DNA from: Brachymonas sp049977365
GTDB taxonomy: Bacteria; Pseudomonadota; Gammaproteobacteria; Burkholderiales; Burkholderiaceae_C
Direction of reading: 5' to 3'
Assembly: GCF_049977365.1 (NCBI RefSeq)
Contig: NZ_JBNGEN010000001.1
Location: 248,001-312,000, forward strand
Length of the DNA stretch: 64,000 bases
Shown here: one piece after another, positions 48,901 through 60,861 of the stretch
Layout of the letters: each line of letters opens with the position of its first letter
Position numbering within the stretch: position 1 is the stretch's first letter
Notes under the pieces: generated by a model
The model's input: only the letters and a program-made list of their open reading frames with translations
What the model was told of the DNA's origin: nothing
Database searches by the model: none
Translations under genes and position numbers: made by a program

Positions 48901-50100
48901 ATGTCTCTCTTTTCTGCCGTAGAAATGGCCCCCCGCGACCCGATTCTGGGTCTGAATGAACAGTACGCCGCCGATGCCAATCCCCAGAAGGTCAACCTCG
49001 GCGTGGGCGTCTATTTCGACGGCAACGGCAAGCTGCCCCTGCTCAAGTGTGTGCAGACCGCCGAGCAGATGATGATGGAGAAGAAGGCTGCCCGCGGGTA
49101 TCTGCCCATCGACGGTCTTCCCGCCTATGACAGCGCCGTCAAGGGCCTGGTGTTCGGTGCCGAGAGCGATCTCGTGCAGGGTGGCCGTGTCTGCACCGTG
49201 CAGGCGCTCGGTGGCACGGGCGGCCTGAAGCTGGGCGCCGACTTTCTGAAGAAGCTGCGTCCTGCTGCCAAGGTGCTCATCAGCAACCCCAGCTGGGAAA
49301 ACCACCGCGCCATCTTCACCAATGCAGGCTTTCAGGTCGAGACCTATGCCTACTATGACGCCGAAAAGCGCGGCGTGAACTTCGAGGGCATGCTCGCCAG
49401 CCTGCAGGGCGCCGAGGCCGGCACCATCGTGGTGCTGCATGCCTGCTGCCACAACCCGACCGGCTACGACATCACTGCTGCGCAGTGGGATCAGGTGGTC
49501 GAGGTGGTCAAGGCACGCCAGCTGGTGGCTTTCCTGGACATGGCCTATCAGGGCTTCGGCAACGGTCTGGTCGAGGACGGCACTGCCATCGCCAAGTTCG
49601 TGGCCTCTGGCTTGGAATTCTTCGTGTCCACCTCCTTCAGCAAGAGCTTCAGCCTGTATGGCGAGCGCGTCGGTGCGCTCAGCGTCGTCTGCGACAGCAA
49701 GGATGCTGCTGCGCGCGTGCTGAGCCAGCTCAAGATCGTGGTGCGCACCAACTACAGCAACCCGCCGGTGCATGGCGGCACGGTGGTGGCCACGGTGCTC
49801 AACACTCCCGAGCTGCGCACGCAATGGGAAGAGGAACTGGGCCACATGCGTACCCGCATCAAGGAAATGCGCCAGGCCCTGGTCGCAGGTCTGCAGGCGG
49901 CCGGCGTGCAGCGCGACATGTCGTTCATCACGCAGCAGATCGGCATGTTCAGCTATTCCGGTCTGACCAAGGACCAGATGGTGCGCCTGCGCAATGAGTT
50001 CGGTGTGTACGGCACCGACAGCGGTCGCATGTGCGTGGCTGCGCTCAACCACAAGAACATCGGTCACGTCTGCGCCAGCATTGCCAAGGTGCTGGGCTGA
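48901..50100 (+). CDS. Aromatic/aspartate aminotransferase (class I PLP)
   Basis: 399 aa. Close to TyrB/AspC: FSAVEMAPRDPILGLNEQYA, KVNLGVGVYFDGNGKLPLL, the HACCHNPTGYDIT substrate loop, FLDMAYQGFG and the PLP lysine in STSFSKSFSLYGERVG. Catalyses transamination between aspartate or aromatic amino acids and 2-oxoglutarate. The start at 48901 follows TAAGGAAAA; the open frame has 19 more codons. Divergent from uvrB, ended by a strong terminator. Confidence 0.94.
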   Translation: MSLFSAVEMAPRDPILGLNEQYAADANPQKVNLGVGVYFDGNGKLPLLKCVQTAEQMMMEKKAARGYLPIDGLPAYDSAVKGLVFGAESDLVQGGRVCTVQALGGTGGLKLGADFLKKLRPAAKVLISNPSWENHRAIFTNAGFQVETYAYYDAEKRGVNFEGMLASLQGAEAGTIVVLHACCHNPTGYDITAAQWDQVVEVVKARQLVAFLDMAYQGFGNGLVEDGTAIAKFVASGLEFFVSTSFSKSFSLYGERVGALSVVCDSKDAAARVLSQLKIVVRTNYSNPPVHGGTVVATVLNTPELRTQWEEELGHMRTRIKEMRQALVAGLQAAGVQRDMSFITQQIGMFSYSGLTKDQMVRLRNEFGVYGTDSGRMCVAALNHKNIGHVCASIAKVLG

Positions 50101-50194
50101 TCGACTGGGGGCCTGCAGGGCCTCGCCTTCTGCGGCCGCCCCACTCTGTGGAGAGAGGCTGCCGGGGAGGCCTGCCCTGCCCTCCTCCACCCAG

Positions 50195-50219
50195 GCCACC
50201 GCACTGCGGTGGCTTTTTT
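50195..50219 (+). terminator. Rho-independent terminator after the aminotransferase
   Basis: Stem GCCACCGC (50195-50202) / GCGGTGGC (50206-50213), 3-nt loop, then six T (50214-50219). It also lies at the end of the convergent racemase-like gene. Confidence 0.88.
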
Positions 50220-50256
50220 GTGCCATACCACGGCGGGTGCAGGTTCGGTGTGCCGT

Positions 50257-50952
50257 TCAGCTCCCCAGAGCCAGCCGGGCAGCGGCCTGTGCGTGCAGGG
50301 TGGTGGTATCGAAAAGCGGCACGCTGGCATCTTCGGGGTGCACGAGCAGAGAAATTTCGGTGCAGCCGAGGATGATGGCTTGGGCGCCCTGCTCCACGAG
50401 CCTCTGCATGACGGCGCGGAATGCCGTGCGGGAGGTCTCGTGGATGCGTCCCAGGCACAGCTCGTGGTAGATGACCTCATGCACGAGAAGACGGTCTGCG
50501 GCTTCAGGCACCAGCACATCGATGCCATGCATGCGCTGCAGACGATCACGGTAGAAAGGCTCCTCCATGGTGAAGCGCGTGCCCAGCAGCCCCACGCGCG
50601 CAAGCCCCGCCTGCCGGATGGCATGGGCCGTGGCATCGGCAATGTGCAGCAGCGGAATGTGCACGGCTGTCTCCATGGCCGGTGCCACCTTGTGCATGGT
50701 GTTGGTGCAGAGCACGACAAAATCGGCCCCGGCGGCTTCGAGCGCAGATGCGGCCCGGACCATGTGCTGTCCTGCCGTGTCCCAGTCGTTCTGGTGCTGC
50801 AAGGATTCGATCTCCTGGAAATCGACGCTGTAGAGCACGATCTTGGCCGAGTGCAGTCCTCCCAGTGCCTGCTTGACCGCTTCATTGATCTGGCGGTAAT
50901 AGGGAATGGTGGATTCCCAGCTCATGCCGCCGATGAGCCCGATGGTTTTCAT
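50257..50952 (-). CDS. Aspartate/glutamate racemase family protein
   Basis: 231 aa. The two catalytic cysteines are in VVLCTNTMHKVAP (about residue 82) and AIILGCTEISLLV (about 195); the start KTIGLIGGMSWESTIPYYR is typical of the YgeA-like group. These cofactor-independent enzymes interconvert L- and D-amino acids; the YgeA group has broad, low activity. The substrate is not known. It is the first gene to the left of the Sbp gene, on the same strand. Confidence 0.9.
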   Translation of the reverse strand: MKTIGLIGGMSWESTIPYYRQINEAVKQALGGLHSAKIVLYSVDFQEIESLQHQNDWDTAGQHMVRAASALEAAGADFVVLCTNTMHKVAPAMETAVHIPLLHIADATAHAIRQAGLARVGLLGTRFTMEEPFYRDRLQRMHGIDVLVPEAADRLLVHEVIYHELCLGRIHETSRTAFRAVMQRLVEQGAQAIILGCTEISLLVHPEDASVPLFDTTTLHAQAAARLALGS

Positions 50953-51102
50953 CCTGGATGCCTTTCATGCGTGCACGGCAGGCCATGGGCAGAAAGCCGC
51001 CGGCTCTGTCGCTGCGGCCCCTGCAGGGGGCCCGCATTCCATGATAAACGGCGGCTTGTGGACGCGGCATGGCCGAGCCCCCGTTGCACAGCGTGCATCG
51101 CC

Positions 51103-52161
51103 TCAGGATTTGCCTCGTGCAGCCACCAGCTGGTCGTAGACGCCGCCATCGGCAAAGTGCTCTTTCTGGGCCCGGGTCCAGTCCCCGAAATACTTGTCGA
51201 GAGTGAACAGCTCCAGCCTGGGAAACTGCGTTGCCACGGTCTGCGCGACCTGCTCGTCGGCGGGACGGTACCAGTGCGTGGCCATGATGCGTTGGGCCTC
51301 GGGGGTGTAAAGAAATTCGAGGTAGGCCGTGGCAATGGCGCGGGTGCCGCGTGCGTCGACATTGCGATCGACCAGGGCCACGGGCGGCTCGGCCAGAATG
51401 CTCACCGGTGGGGTGATGATGTCGAACTGATCCTGTCCCATTTCCTTGAGGGCGAGATAGGCCTCGTTTTCCCAGGACAGGAGCACATCGCCGATATGCC
51501 GCTGGGCAAAGGTGATGAGAGAGCCGCGCGCACCCGTGTCGAGCACGGGCACATGGGCATACAGATCGGCCACGAAGGCGCGTGCCTGTTCGGCCGAGCC
51601 CGTGCGCTGCAGGGCCTGACCCCAGGCTGCCAGGTAGTTCCAGCGGGCACCACCGGACGTTTTGGGGTTGGGGGTGATGACTGCGACGCCGGGCCGCACC
51701 ACGTCGTTCCAGTCGTGAATGCCCTTGGGATTGCCCTTGCGCACCAGAAAGACGATGGTGCTGCGGTAGGGGGTGCTGTTCTTGGGCAGGCGCTTCTGCC
51801 AGTCGGCCGGAAGGAGCTTGGCCTGCCTGGCAATCTGGTCGATGTCTGCAGCCAGGGCCAGAGTCACGACGTCGGCCTTGAGGCCATTGATGACGGCCAG
51901 TGCCTGCTTGCCCGAGCCTCCATGCGACTGCTTGACCTGCAGGGCCACATGGCTGTTGCGTGCGGCATAGGCCTTGGTGAAGGCCCGGTTGATGTCCTGG
52001 TAGAGCTCCCGGGTGGGGTCATAGCTCACATTGAGCAACTCGACCTGCTGGGGCTTGCTGCAGCCGGCGAGCCAGGAGCTGCCCATAACGGCACCTCCGA
52101 GTGCGGGCAGACGGGTGACGAAATGGCGACGGCTCCAGGAGCCTGTGGGGAACGATGGCAT
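51103..52161 (-). CDS. Sulfate/thiosulfate ABC transporter substrate-binding protein
   Basis: 352 aa. The N-terminus has SRRHFVTRL like a Tat motif, followed by a hydrophobic stretch and a lipobox (LAGC), so it may be an exported lipoprotein. The mature part is Sbp/CysP-like: LLNVSYDPTRELYQDINRAF, ADVVTLALAADIDQIA, NPKTSGGARWNYLAAWG and VLLSWENEAYLAL. It would bind sulfate or thiosulfate in the periplasm. The permease and ATPase genes (cysTWA) are not in the window, so it is an orphan here. Confidence 0.92.
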   Translation of the reverse strand: MPSFPTGSWSRRHFVTRLPALGGAVMGSSWLAGCSKPQQVELLNVSYDPTRELYQDINRAFTKAYAARNSHVALQVKQSHGGSGKQALAVINGLKADVVTLALAADIDQIARQAKLLPADWQKRLPKNSTPYRSTIVFLVRKGNPKGIHDWNDVVRPGVAVITPNPKTSGGARWNYLAAWGQALQRTGSAEQARAFVADLYAHVPVLDTGARGSLITFAQRHIGDVLLSWENEAYLALKEMGQDQFDIITPPVSILAEPPVALVDRNVDARGTRAIATAYLEFLYTPEAQRIMATHWYRPADEQVAQTVATQFPRLELFTLDKYFGDWTRAQKEHFADGGVYDQLVAARGKS

Positions 52162-52281
52162 GGCGCAGGACCTCTTTCAAAACATGAAGTCATGATATGC
52201 ACTCGTCTTATTTTCAATAAAGAATATTTCGGCATGTGCTTACAACTGTCTGTCAGGTGCTGTGCCTGCCGTTCCGCCCAG

Positions 52282-53274
52282 TCAGGAAGATTCCCGATGC
52301 GCTTCCAGCAGACAGGCATGGAAGGCGAGTGCCGCACGTGCCGGCCGGGGGGACCGCCTGAGCACACTCACGAAATCGCAGGCGTAGCGCAGCACGCCAG
52401 GCCGCACAGCCTGCATGCGGCCTGTGGCCACGAAGGGTGCGGCATAGTGGTCGGGCAGAAAGCCCAGAAAGCGGCCAGAGAGGATCAGTGTGGCAATGCC
52501 CTCCTGATCGAAACCGGTGGCGGTACGCGGCAGGTGTCTGGCATGCGCCAGCTCCATGTTGGGAGAGTGGTAGCCCAGCCCTGCAAAATCGCCCCGCTGA
52601 CGCAGGGCGTGCCAGTCCAGTGCGGCATGGCTGGCTCCGAACAGAGGATGCTGCGTGCCGCAGTACAGCCCCATGGTTTCGCCGAACAGCCGGTCATAGC
52701 GCAGGCTGGCGGAACTGCGGTGCGTGGGCACGATGCCCACGGCAAAGCTGCCATCGATGACGCCGCGTTCGATGGTGCGGATGGAACCGACATGCAGGTG
52801 CAGATCCACATGCGGGGCACGCTGCACGAAGGCGGCGATGGCTTCGGCAATGTGGGCCTCGGGGTTGCTGGCAGTCTTTTCGAATACGGCCACGTGCAGG
52901 GCTCCGCCCATGCGGGCGTGGATGTCATCGACGCTGGCGCGAAAGCCCTCCACGGCTGCGAGCAGGCGCAGCGTTTCGTCGTAGACGCGCTGGCCTTCGG
53001 GCGTCAGGGCAAAGCCGCCCCGCCCGCGTCGGCACAGGGTGAGGCCGAGCCGGGTTTCGAGGTCCTTGAGATGGCGGCTTACGGTGCTGGTGCCGATGTT
53101 GAGCTCCAGCTCGGCGGCGGAAAGCCCTCCGCACTCCACCACGGCCTTGAACACCTGCAGCAGCCGCAGATCCATGTCGCTGAGCTGGCCCAGCACGGCC
53201 CGTGAGCGCCCCGTGGCGGCTGCCAGGACAGCGGGAGCCGCATCGGGAGCATCTGACGAGATGTTTGCTTGCAT
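52282..53274 (-). CDS. LysR-type transcriptional regulator
   Basis: 330 aa. Winged helix-turn-helix (MDLRLLQVFKAVVECGGLSA, AELELNIGTSTVSRHLKDLE) after a 30-residue Ala-rich leader, then a LysR effector-binding domain (GALHVAVFEKTASNPEAHIA). It is divergent from the aminotransferase-mmsA pair, with 131 bp between, so it most likely controls that pair; an ATG at 53292 would add six residues. It could also act on the sbp-like gene downstream. The inducer is unknown. Confidence 0.9.
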   Translation of the reverse strand: MQANISSDAPDAAPAVLAAATGRSRAVLGQLSDMDLRLLQVFKAVVECGGLSAAELELNIGTSTVSRHLKDLETRLGLTLCRRGRGGFALTPEGQRVYDETLRLLAAVEGFRASVDDIHARMGGALHVAVFEKTASNPEAHIAEAIAAFVQRAPHVDLHLHVGSIRTIERGVIDGSFAVGIVPTHRSSASLRYDRLFGETMGLYCGTQHPLFGASHAALDWHALRQRGDFAGLGYHSPNMELAHARHLPRTATGFDQEGIATLILSGRFLGFLPDHYAAPFVATGRMQAVRPGVLRYACDFVSVLRRSPRPARAALAFHACLLEAHRESS

Positions 53275-53405
53275 GAATCGGCAACTGAACATGGATATAT
53301 GCCTATTTTAAAGAGCAACACCGCTTCGCAGAATGGACTTCGGAATGCCGCACGATCCCGTCCCGGTTTTTCCGCTCTCCCCTGTTGCCCATGGAGCTGT
53401 CTCAC

Positions 53406-54803
53406 ATGAACCCGCCTGTTGCCCAAACTGCTGTGCCCTCATCCCCCCTCCCCGTCCCCACCCAGACGGCCGCCGATGTCCCCCTGCGTCAGGATGCCGC
53501 CTGGCTCGATGCCCACTGGATGCCCTTCACGGCCAACCGCCAGTTCAAGCAGGATCCGCGCATCATCACTTCGGCGCAGGGCGCCTATTACACCGACAGC
53601 GAGGGACGCAAGATCTTCGATGGTCTCTCTGGCCTGTGGTGCAGCGGTCTGGGACATGGCCGCCGCGAGATCAGCGAGGCAGTGGCCCGGCAGGTATCGC
53701 GGCTCGACTATGCCCCCGGGTTCCAGTTCGGTCATCCGCTGTCTTTCGCCCTGGCCAACAAAATCAAGGCACTGACACCGGAAGGGCTGGACTATGTGTT
53801 CTTCACCGGCAGTGGATCGGAATCGGCCGACACGGCGCTCAAGATGGCACGTGCCTACTGGCGTGCCCGTGGTCAGGCCTCCAAGACCTGTTTCATCGGA
53901 CGCGAAAAGGGCTACCACGGCGTGAACTTCGGCGGCATTTCCGTGGGCGGCATCGGCGGAAACCGCAAGACCTTCGGACAGGGCATCGAGGCAGATCACC
54001 TGCCCCACACGCAACCTCCCATGGGTTCCTTTCATCGGGGCCTGCCTCCCGAAGGGGGCCGTGCCCTGGCGGACCGGCTGCTTGACGTGATTGCCCTGCA
54101 CGATGCCAGCACCATTGCCGCTGTCATCGTCGAGCCCTTCAGCGGGTCGGCCGGGGTGGTGATTCCTCCGCAGGGCTATCTGCAGCGCCTGCGCGAGATA
54201 TGCACCCAGCATGACATTCTGCTCATCTTCGATGAAGTGATCACCGGATTCGGCCGCAGCGGGGCATGGACGGCTTCCGAAGCCTTCGGTGTCACGCCTG
54301 ACATCCTGAACTTTGCCAAACAGGTCACCAACGGAGCCCAGCCGCTGGGCGGGGTGGTGGCCAGCAAGACGATCTACGACACCTTCATGGCAGCAGGTGG
54401 CCCCGAGTACATGCTCGAATTTGCCCACGGCTACACCTATTCGGCCCACCCTGTGGCCTGTGCGGCAGGGCTGGCGGCGCTTGATCTGCTGGAGCGCGAG
54501 GCCATGCCGGAACGCGCACGCACCTTGGCACCGTATTTCGAGCAGGCCGTGCACAGCCTCCGAGGGGCTCCCCATGTGGCCGATATCCGCAATTTCGGTC
54601 TGGCTGCAGGCATCAGCATCGCGCCTCTGCCCGGCGAACCTGCCCTGCGCCCCTACGAGGTGGCCATGAAATGCTGGCAGAAAGGCTTCTATGTACGCTA
54701 TGGCGGCGACACCATCCAGCTGGCGCCTCCCTTCATCAGTGAGCCGGCCGACATCGACCGTCTGGTGAGCGCCCTGGGAGATGCTCTCTCGGAGGTGGCC
54801 TGA
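53406..54803 (+). CDS. Omega-amino acid (beta-alanine)--pyruvate aminotransferase
   Basis: 465 aa class III PLP aminotransferase. LDAHWMPFTANRQFKQDPRI, DGLSGLWCSGLGHGRREI, FTGSGSESADTALKMAR and GYHGVNFGGISVGGIGGNRK are typical of the omega-APT group; the PLP lysine is in NFAKQVTNGAQPLGG. Converts beta-alanine and pyruvate to malonate semialdehyde and alanine. The ATG at 53406 has GGAG nine bases upstream. With mmsA downstream it forms a beta-alanine catabolic unit. Confidence 0.92.
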   Translation: MNPPVAQTAVPSSPLPVPTQTAADVPLRQDAAWLDAHWMPFTANRQFKQDPRIITSAQGAYYTDSEGRKIFDGLSGLWCSGLGHGRREISEAVARQVSRLDYAPGFQFGHPLSFALANKIKALTPEGLDYVFFTGSGSESADTALKMARAYWRARGQASKTCFIGREKGYHGVNFGGISVGGIGGNRKTFGQGIEADHLPHTQPPMGSFHRGLPPEGGRALADRLLDVIALHDASTIAAVIVEPFSGSAGVVIPPQGYLQRLREICTQHDILLIFDEVITGFGRSGAWTASEAFGVTPDILNFAKQVTNGAQPLGGVVASKTIYDTFMAAGGPEYMLEFAHGYTYSAHPVACAAGLAALDLLEREAMPERARTLAPYFEQAVHSLRGAPHVADIRNFGLAAGISIAPLPGEPALRPYEVAMKCWQKGFYVRYGGDTIQLAPPFISEPADIDRLVSALGDALSEVA

Positions 54804-54983
54804 CAGTGCCTCTTCATGGGGCCCTGGCTCAGAGCTCCCGCGCCTGCGGGTGCCTCTCTCCTGCGGGGGAGAGCCAGGTCCTGATGCTGCTTTTTCCCTC
54901 CCTCCCAGGCTGCATATCGACAGGCATGCGCCACAGGGTCGGAGGGAATTCCTTCTTCCCTTTGCCTCCCCCTATTCACGACC

Positions 54984-56489
54984 ATGCAGAAAATCATTGG
55001 CCATCTGATCGATGGCACCCTGGTGTCTTCCGATTCCTCCCGCACCCAGCCCGTGTTTGATCCCTCCACCGGAGCCATCCGTGCCCAGGTGGCACTGGCC
55101 GAGGCTTCCACCGTCGGGGCCGCCATCGCCTCGGCTGAACAGGCCTTTCCGGCATGGCGCAATACGCCTGCGCTCAAGCGGGCGCGCATCATGGCCAGGT
55201 TCCGGGTTCTGCTGGAGGAGCAGGCCGACGTGATTGCCGCGCTGATCACGGCCGAGCACGGCAAAGTGCTGTCGGATGCGCATGGCGAGCTGCAGCGGGG
55301 CATCGAAAACGTCGAATACGCCAGCTATGCGCCGGAGCTGCTCAAGGGCGAGCACACCCGCAACGTCGGCCCCGGCATCGACTCGTGGAGCGAATTTCAG
55401 GCCCTGGGGGTCACTGCAGGCATCACACCCTTCAACTTCCCTGCCATGGTGCCGCTGTGGATGTGGCCCATGGCCGTGGTCTGCGGCAACACCTTTGTGC
55501 TCAAGCCCTCCGAGCGCGCGCCGTCGAGCACGCTGTACATCGCCCGCCTGGCACTGGAGGCTGGCCTCCCCCCTGGGGTGCTCAATGTGGTCAATGGCGA
55601 CCGCGAGGCCGTGGAGACCCTGCTGCACGACCCGCGGGTGCGGGCGGTGAGCTTTGTCGGCTCCACCCCCGTGGCCGAGCACATCTACGCCGAGGGCTGC
55701 AGGGCCGGCAAGCGCGTGCAGGCCCTGGGAGGCGCCAAGAACCATGCGGTGGTCATGCCCGATGCCGACATCGCCCAGGCCGTGCATGCCCTCATGGGAG
55801 CGGCCTATGGATCCTGCGGCGAACGCTGCATGGCCGTGCCCCTGGCGGTGTGCGTGGGGGACCAGGTGGCCGATGCGCTCATTGCCGGTCTCAAGGAAGA
55901 GATTGCCGCCATGCACGTGGGGCCCGGCTCGGACAATACCTGCGACATGGGCCCGCTCGTGACCCGCCAGCATCTCGACAAGGTGCGTGGCTATGTCGAC
56001 CAGGGCGTGGCCGAAGGTGCCACCCTGCTGGTCGATGGCCGGACGCTCACCGTGCCCGGACATGAGGAAGGCTATTTCATCGGCCCCTGCCTGTTCGACC
56101 ATGTGCGACCCGGCATGACGATCTATCAGGAAGAAATCTTTGGGCCGGTGCTCGGCATTGTGCGTGTGAACACCCTGGCCGAGGCCATGCAGCTCATCGA
56201 CGCACACGAATACGGCAACGGCACCTGCATCTTCACGCGCGACGGCGAGGCGGCACGCCATTTCACCGACCATATCCAGGTCGGCATGGTGGGCGTGAAC
56301 GTGCCCCTGCCGGTGCCAGTGGCCTACCACTCGTTCGGAGGCTGGAAGCGCAGCCTCTTCGGCGACCTGCACGCCTATGGGCCCGATGCCGTGCGCTTTT
56401 ATACCAAGCGCAAGACCATCACCCAGCGCTGGCCTTCGGCCGGCGTGCGCGAAGGCAGTGTGTTCAGCTTCCCATCGAGCCGCACCTGA
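54984..56489 (+). CDS. mmsA: CoA-acylating methylmalonate-semialdehyde dehydrogenase
   Basis: 501 aa aldehyde dehydrogenase. GITPFNFPAMVPLWMWPMA, NTFVLKPSERAPSSTLYIA, VQALGGAKNHAVVMPDAD and the catalytic cysteine in SCGERCMAVPLAV are typical of MmsA, which makes propionyl-CoA from methylmalonate semialdehyde or acetyl-CoA from malonate semialdehyde. After the aminotransferase it would complete beta-alanine breakdown to acetyl-CoA. It is 180 bp downstream of it. Confidence 0.94.
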   Translation: MQKIIGHLIDGTLVSSDSSRTQPVFDPSTGAIRAQVALAEASTVGAAIASAEQAFPAWRNTPALKRARIMARFRVLLEEQADVIAALITAEHGKVLSDAHGELQRGIENVEYASYAPELLKGEHTRNVGPGIDSWSEFQALGVTAGITPFNFPAMVPLWMWPMAVVCGNTFVLKPSERAPSSTLYIARLALEAGLPPGVLNVVNGDREAVETLLHDPRVRAVSFVGSTPVAEHIYAEGCRAGKRVQALGGAKNHAVVMPDADIAQAVHALMGAAYGSCGERCMAVPLAVCVGDQVADALIAGLKEEIAAMHVGPGSDNTCDMGPLVTRQHLDKVRGYVDQGVAEGATLLVDGRTLTVPGHEEGYFIGPCLFDHVRPGMTIYQEEIFGPVLGIVRVNTLAEAMQLIDAHEYGNGTCIFTRDGEAARHFTDHIQVGMVGVNVPLPVPVAYHSFGGWKRSLFGDLHAYGPDAVRFYTKRKTITQRWPSAGVREGSVFSFPSSRT

Positions 56490-56745
56490 CCATCCCTGTG
56501 CCGGCAGGAATCCGGCCACCGGCACCGGGCACGGTCCCGGCGCCAGTGGCCACGGCTGCGGGAGCGACATGCCGCACCTTGCCGGCTGCAGGGGGGCGCA
56601 GCGTCATAGGGATGATGACGCTGCCGTGACAGAACCGCCACCGCAGGTTGTATATTGGCAGGCAACAGACACGCAAGTCCTTCTGGCACGCTGCCCATGC
56701 CGTGGTGTGGTTGGTGTGTTGCCATAGACCTCATCTCCCGTACCC

Positions 56746-58659
56746 ATGCCCCTGCCTCCTCCTCCCAAGAAACCGGCCAGCCTGCTGGATTCCCAATACT
56801 TCCAGCCGCGCAAGCTCTCCGAAGCCGACGCCGATCCTGCCGACGTGCCCCTGCAGGCCACGGCCTCTGCCGCAGAGACCGACTCCGCTCCTTCCCCGGC
56901 GGCACCCGCTCCGCGCAAGACAGCCACGCGCAAGCGCAAGGCTGCGCTCATGGAACCCATGCCTCAGGCTGAGCCTGCCGTTGCTCCCGAGGCGGCGGAC
57001 ACATCTTCCTCCTTGCCTGACACCGCAAAGCCTGCTGGCGCACCCGACCGGGCAGCCAAGCCCGCACGCCGCGCCCGCAAGAGCGCAGGGAATGCATCTG
57101 CGGCATCGACGCCCGCTCCTGCAGCCCCTGTTGCCCCCGTGACAGCGCGCACCGCGCCGGCCGAACCGCAGCCGCGTGTCCCGGCCAGGAGCCCACAGAC
57201 TCCCGTGCGCAGTGCCCCTCCTGCACCTCAGGCGGCCCCCTCGTCCGCAGCGGCACCGGCGGCCCGCAAGCTCTTTGTGCTCGATACCAACGTGCTCATG
57301 CACGACCCGATGAGCCTGTTCCGCTTTCAGGAACACGACATCTACCTCGCGCTCATCGTGCTCGAGGAAATGGACAACCACAAGAAGGGGGTCACCGAAG
57401 TGGCCCGCAATGTGCGCCAGACCAGTCGCACACTCGATGCCCTGGTCGAAGCCGTGCATCGGCAGGACCTGTCCGATGGCATGCCGCTCGACGCCACCGG
57501 CCACCGCGAAGCCACCGGCCGGCTCTTCTTCCAGACCGAGGCACTGCGCTCCACGCTGCCCGACTCCCTGCCCCAGGGCAAGGCAGACAACCAGATCCTC
57601 GGCGTCGTGGCTGCACTCGAACAGCTCCATCCCGGGCGCGAAGTGGTGCTGGTCTCCAAGGACATCAACATGCGTGTCAAGGCACGTGCGCTGGGTCTGC
57701 CCGCCGAGGACTACCAGAACGACAAGACCCTCGACGACGACGAGCTGCTCTACAACGGCACGCTTCCCCTGCCCCCGGACTTCTGGGACACCCCAGACCG
57801 GATCGAAAGCTGGCAGGAAGGTGCATACACCTTCTATCGCGTGCACGGCCCGCTTGCGCAGCAGATGCTGGTCAATCAGTTCGTCTACTTCGAGCAGCCC
57901 GGTGAACCCAGCCTGTACGCCCGCGTGGTGGAAATCCGGGGCGACAGTGCCGTGCTCAAGACCCTGCGCGACTGCACGCACCCCAAGCACGCGGCCTGGG
58001 GAGTCACGGCCCGCAACCGCGAGCAGAACTTCGCCATGAACCTGCTGCTCGATCCCGAGATCGACTTCGTCACGCTCACCGGCACGGCAGGTACCGGCAA
58101 GACCCTGCTGGCGCTGGCCTGTGGCCTCACCCAGGTGCTCGACGAGCGCCGCTACACCGAGATCATCATGACCCGCGCCACGGTGAGCGTGGGCGAGGAC
58201 ATCGGCTTTCTCCCCGGCACCGAAGAAGAAAAGATGGGGCCCTGGATGGGCGCGCTCGACGACAACCTCGAATTCCTCACCAAGGGCGAAGGCTCGGGCA
58301 ACGGCGGTGCCGGCGAATGGGGACGTGCCGCGACGCAGGAACTGGTGCGCAGCCGCATCAAGATCAAGAGCATGAACTTCATGCGCGGCCGCACCTTCAT
58401 GAACAAGTTCGTCATCATCGACGAGGCCCAGAACCTCACCCCAAAGCAGATGAAGACGCTCATCACCCGGGCCGGTCCGGGGACCAAGATCATCTGCATG
58501 GGCAACCTGGCCCAGATCGACACGCCCTACCTCACCGAAGGCTCCTCCGGCCTTACCGCCGTGGTGGACAAGTTCAAGGGCTGGCCCCACAGCGGGCACA
58601 TCATGCTGGCCCGTGGCGAACGCTCCCGCCTGGCCGATTTCGCCAGCGAAGTGCTCTGA
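56746..58659 (+). CDS. PIN domain - PhoH family ATPase with long disordered N-terminus
   Basis: 637 aa. Residues 1-175 are an Ala/Pro/Lys-rich low-complexity region. A PIN nuclease-like domain follows (LFVLDTNVLMHDPMSLFRFQ, LIVLEEMDNHKKG, ILGVVAALEQ, VVLVSKDINMRVKARALGL), then the PhoH ATPase with Walker A TGTAGTGKTLLALACGL and Walker B VIIDEAQNLTPKQMK. PIN-PhoH proteins (PhoH2-like) are RNA helicase/RNases in studied cases; activity here is inferred. It lies 256 bp after mmsA. Confidence 0.9.
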   Translation: MPLPPPPKKPASLLDSQYFQPRKLSEADADPADVPLQATASAAETDSAPSPAAPAPRKTATRKRKAALMEPMPQAEPAVAPEAADTSSSLPDTAKPAGAPDRAAKPARRARKSAGNASAASTPAPAAPVAPVTARTAPAEPQPRVPARSPQTPVRSAPPAPQAAPSSAAAPAARKLFVLDTNVLMHDPMSLFRFQEHDIYLALIVLEEMDNHKKGVTEVARNVRQTSRTLDALVEAVHRQDLSDGMPLDATGHREATGRLFFQTEALRSTLPDSLPQGKADNQILGVVAALEQLHPGREVVLVSKDINMRVKARALGLPAEDYQNDKTLDDDELLYNGTLPLPPDFWDTPDRIESWQEGAYTFYRVHGPLAQQMLVNQFVYFEQPGEPSLYARVVEIRGDSAVLKTLRDCTHPKHAAWGVTARNREQNFAMNLLLDPEIDFVTLTGTAGTGKTLLALACGLTQVLDERRYTEIIMTRATVSVGEDIGFLPGTEEEKMGPWMGALDDNLEFLTKGEGSGNGGAGEWGRAATQELVRSRIKIKSMNFMRGRTFMNKFVIIDEAQNLTPKQMKTLITRAGPGTKIICMGNLAQIDTPYLTEGSSGLTAVVDKFKGWPHSGHIMLARGERSRLADFASEVL

Positions 58660-58848
58660 ATCCACAGCAGGAGTCGCTGCAGCACCTGCTGTGACGATGC
58701 CCGGCAAGGCCTGCGGCACTGCGCCATGCAGTTCTGTAGTGCCTTGCCGCGCCGTGGTGTGCTGTCGTGTGCATGCTGCCCTTGGCCCTTGCCTGGCCAG
58801 CACCCTGTCTCCGCTGCCGTATCGTCTTGCCCAGCCCTGTTTCCAGAC

Positions 58849-60831
<1,983 letters not shown>

Positions 60832-60861
60832 CCCAGCCAGCGCCGAGCGGATGGCGCCCTC

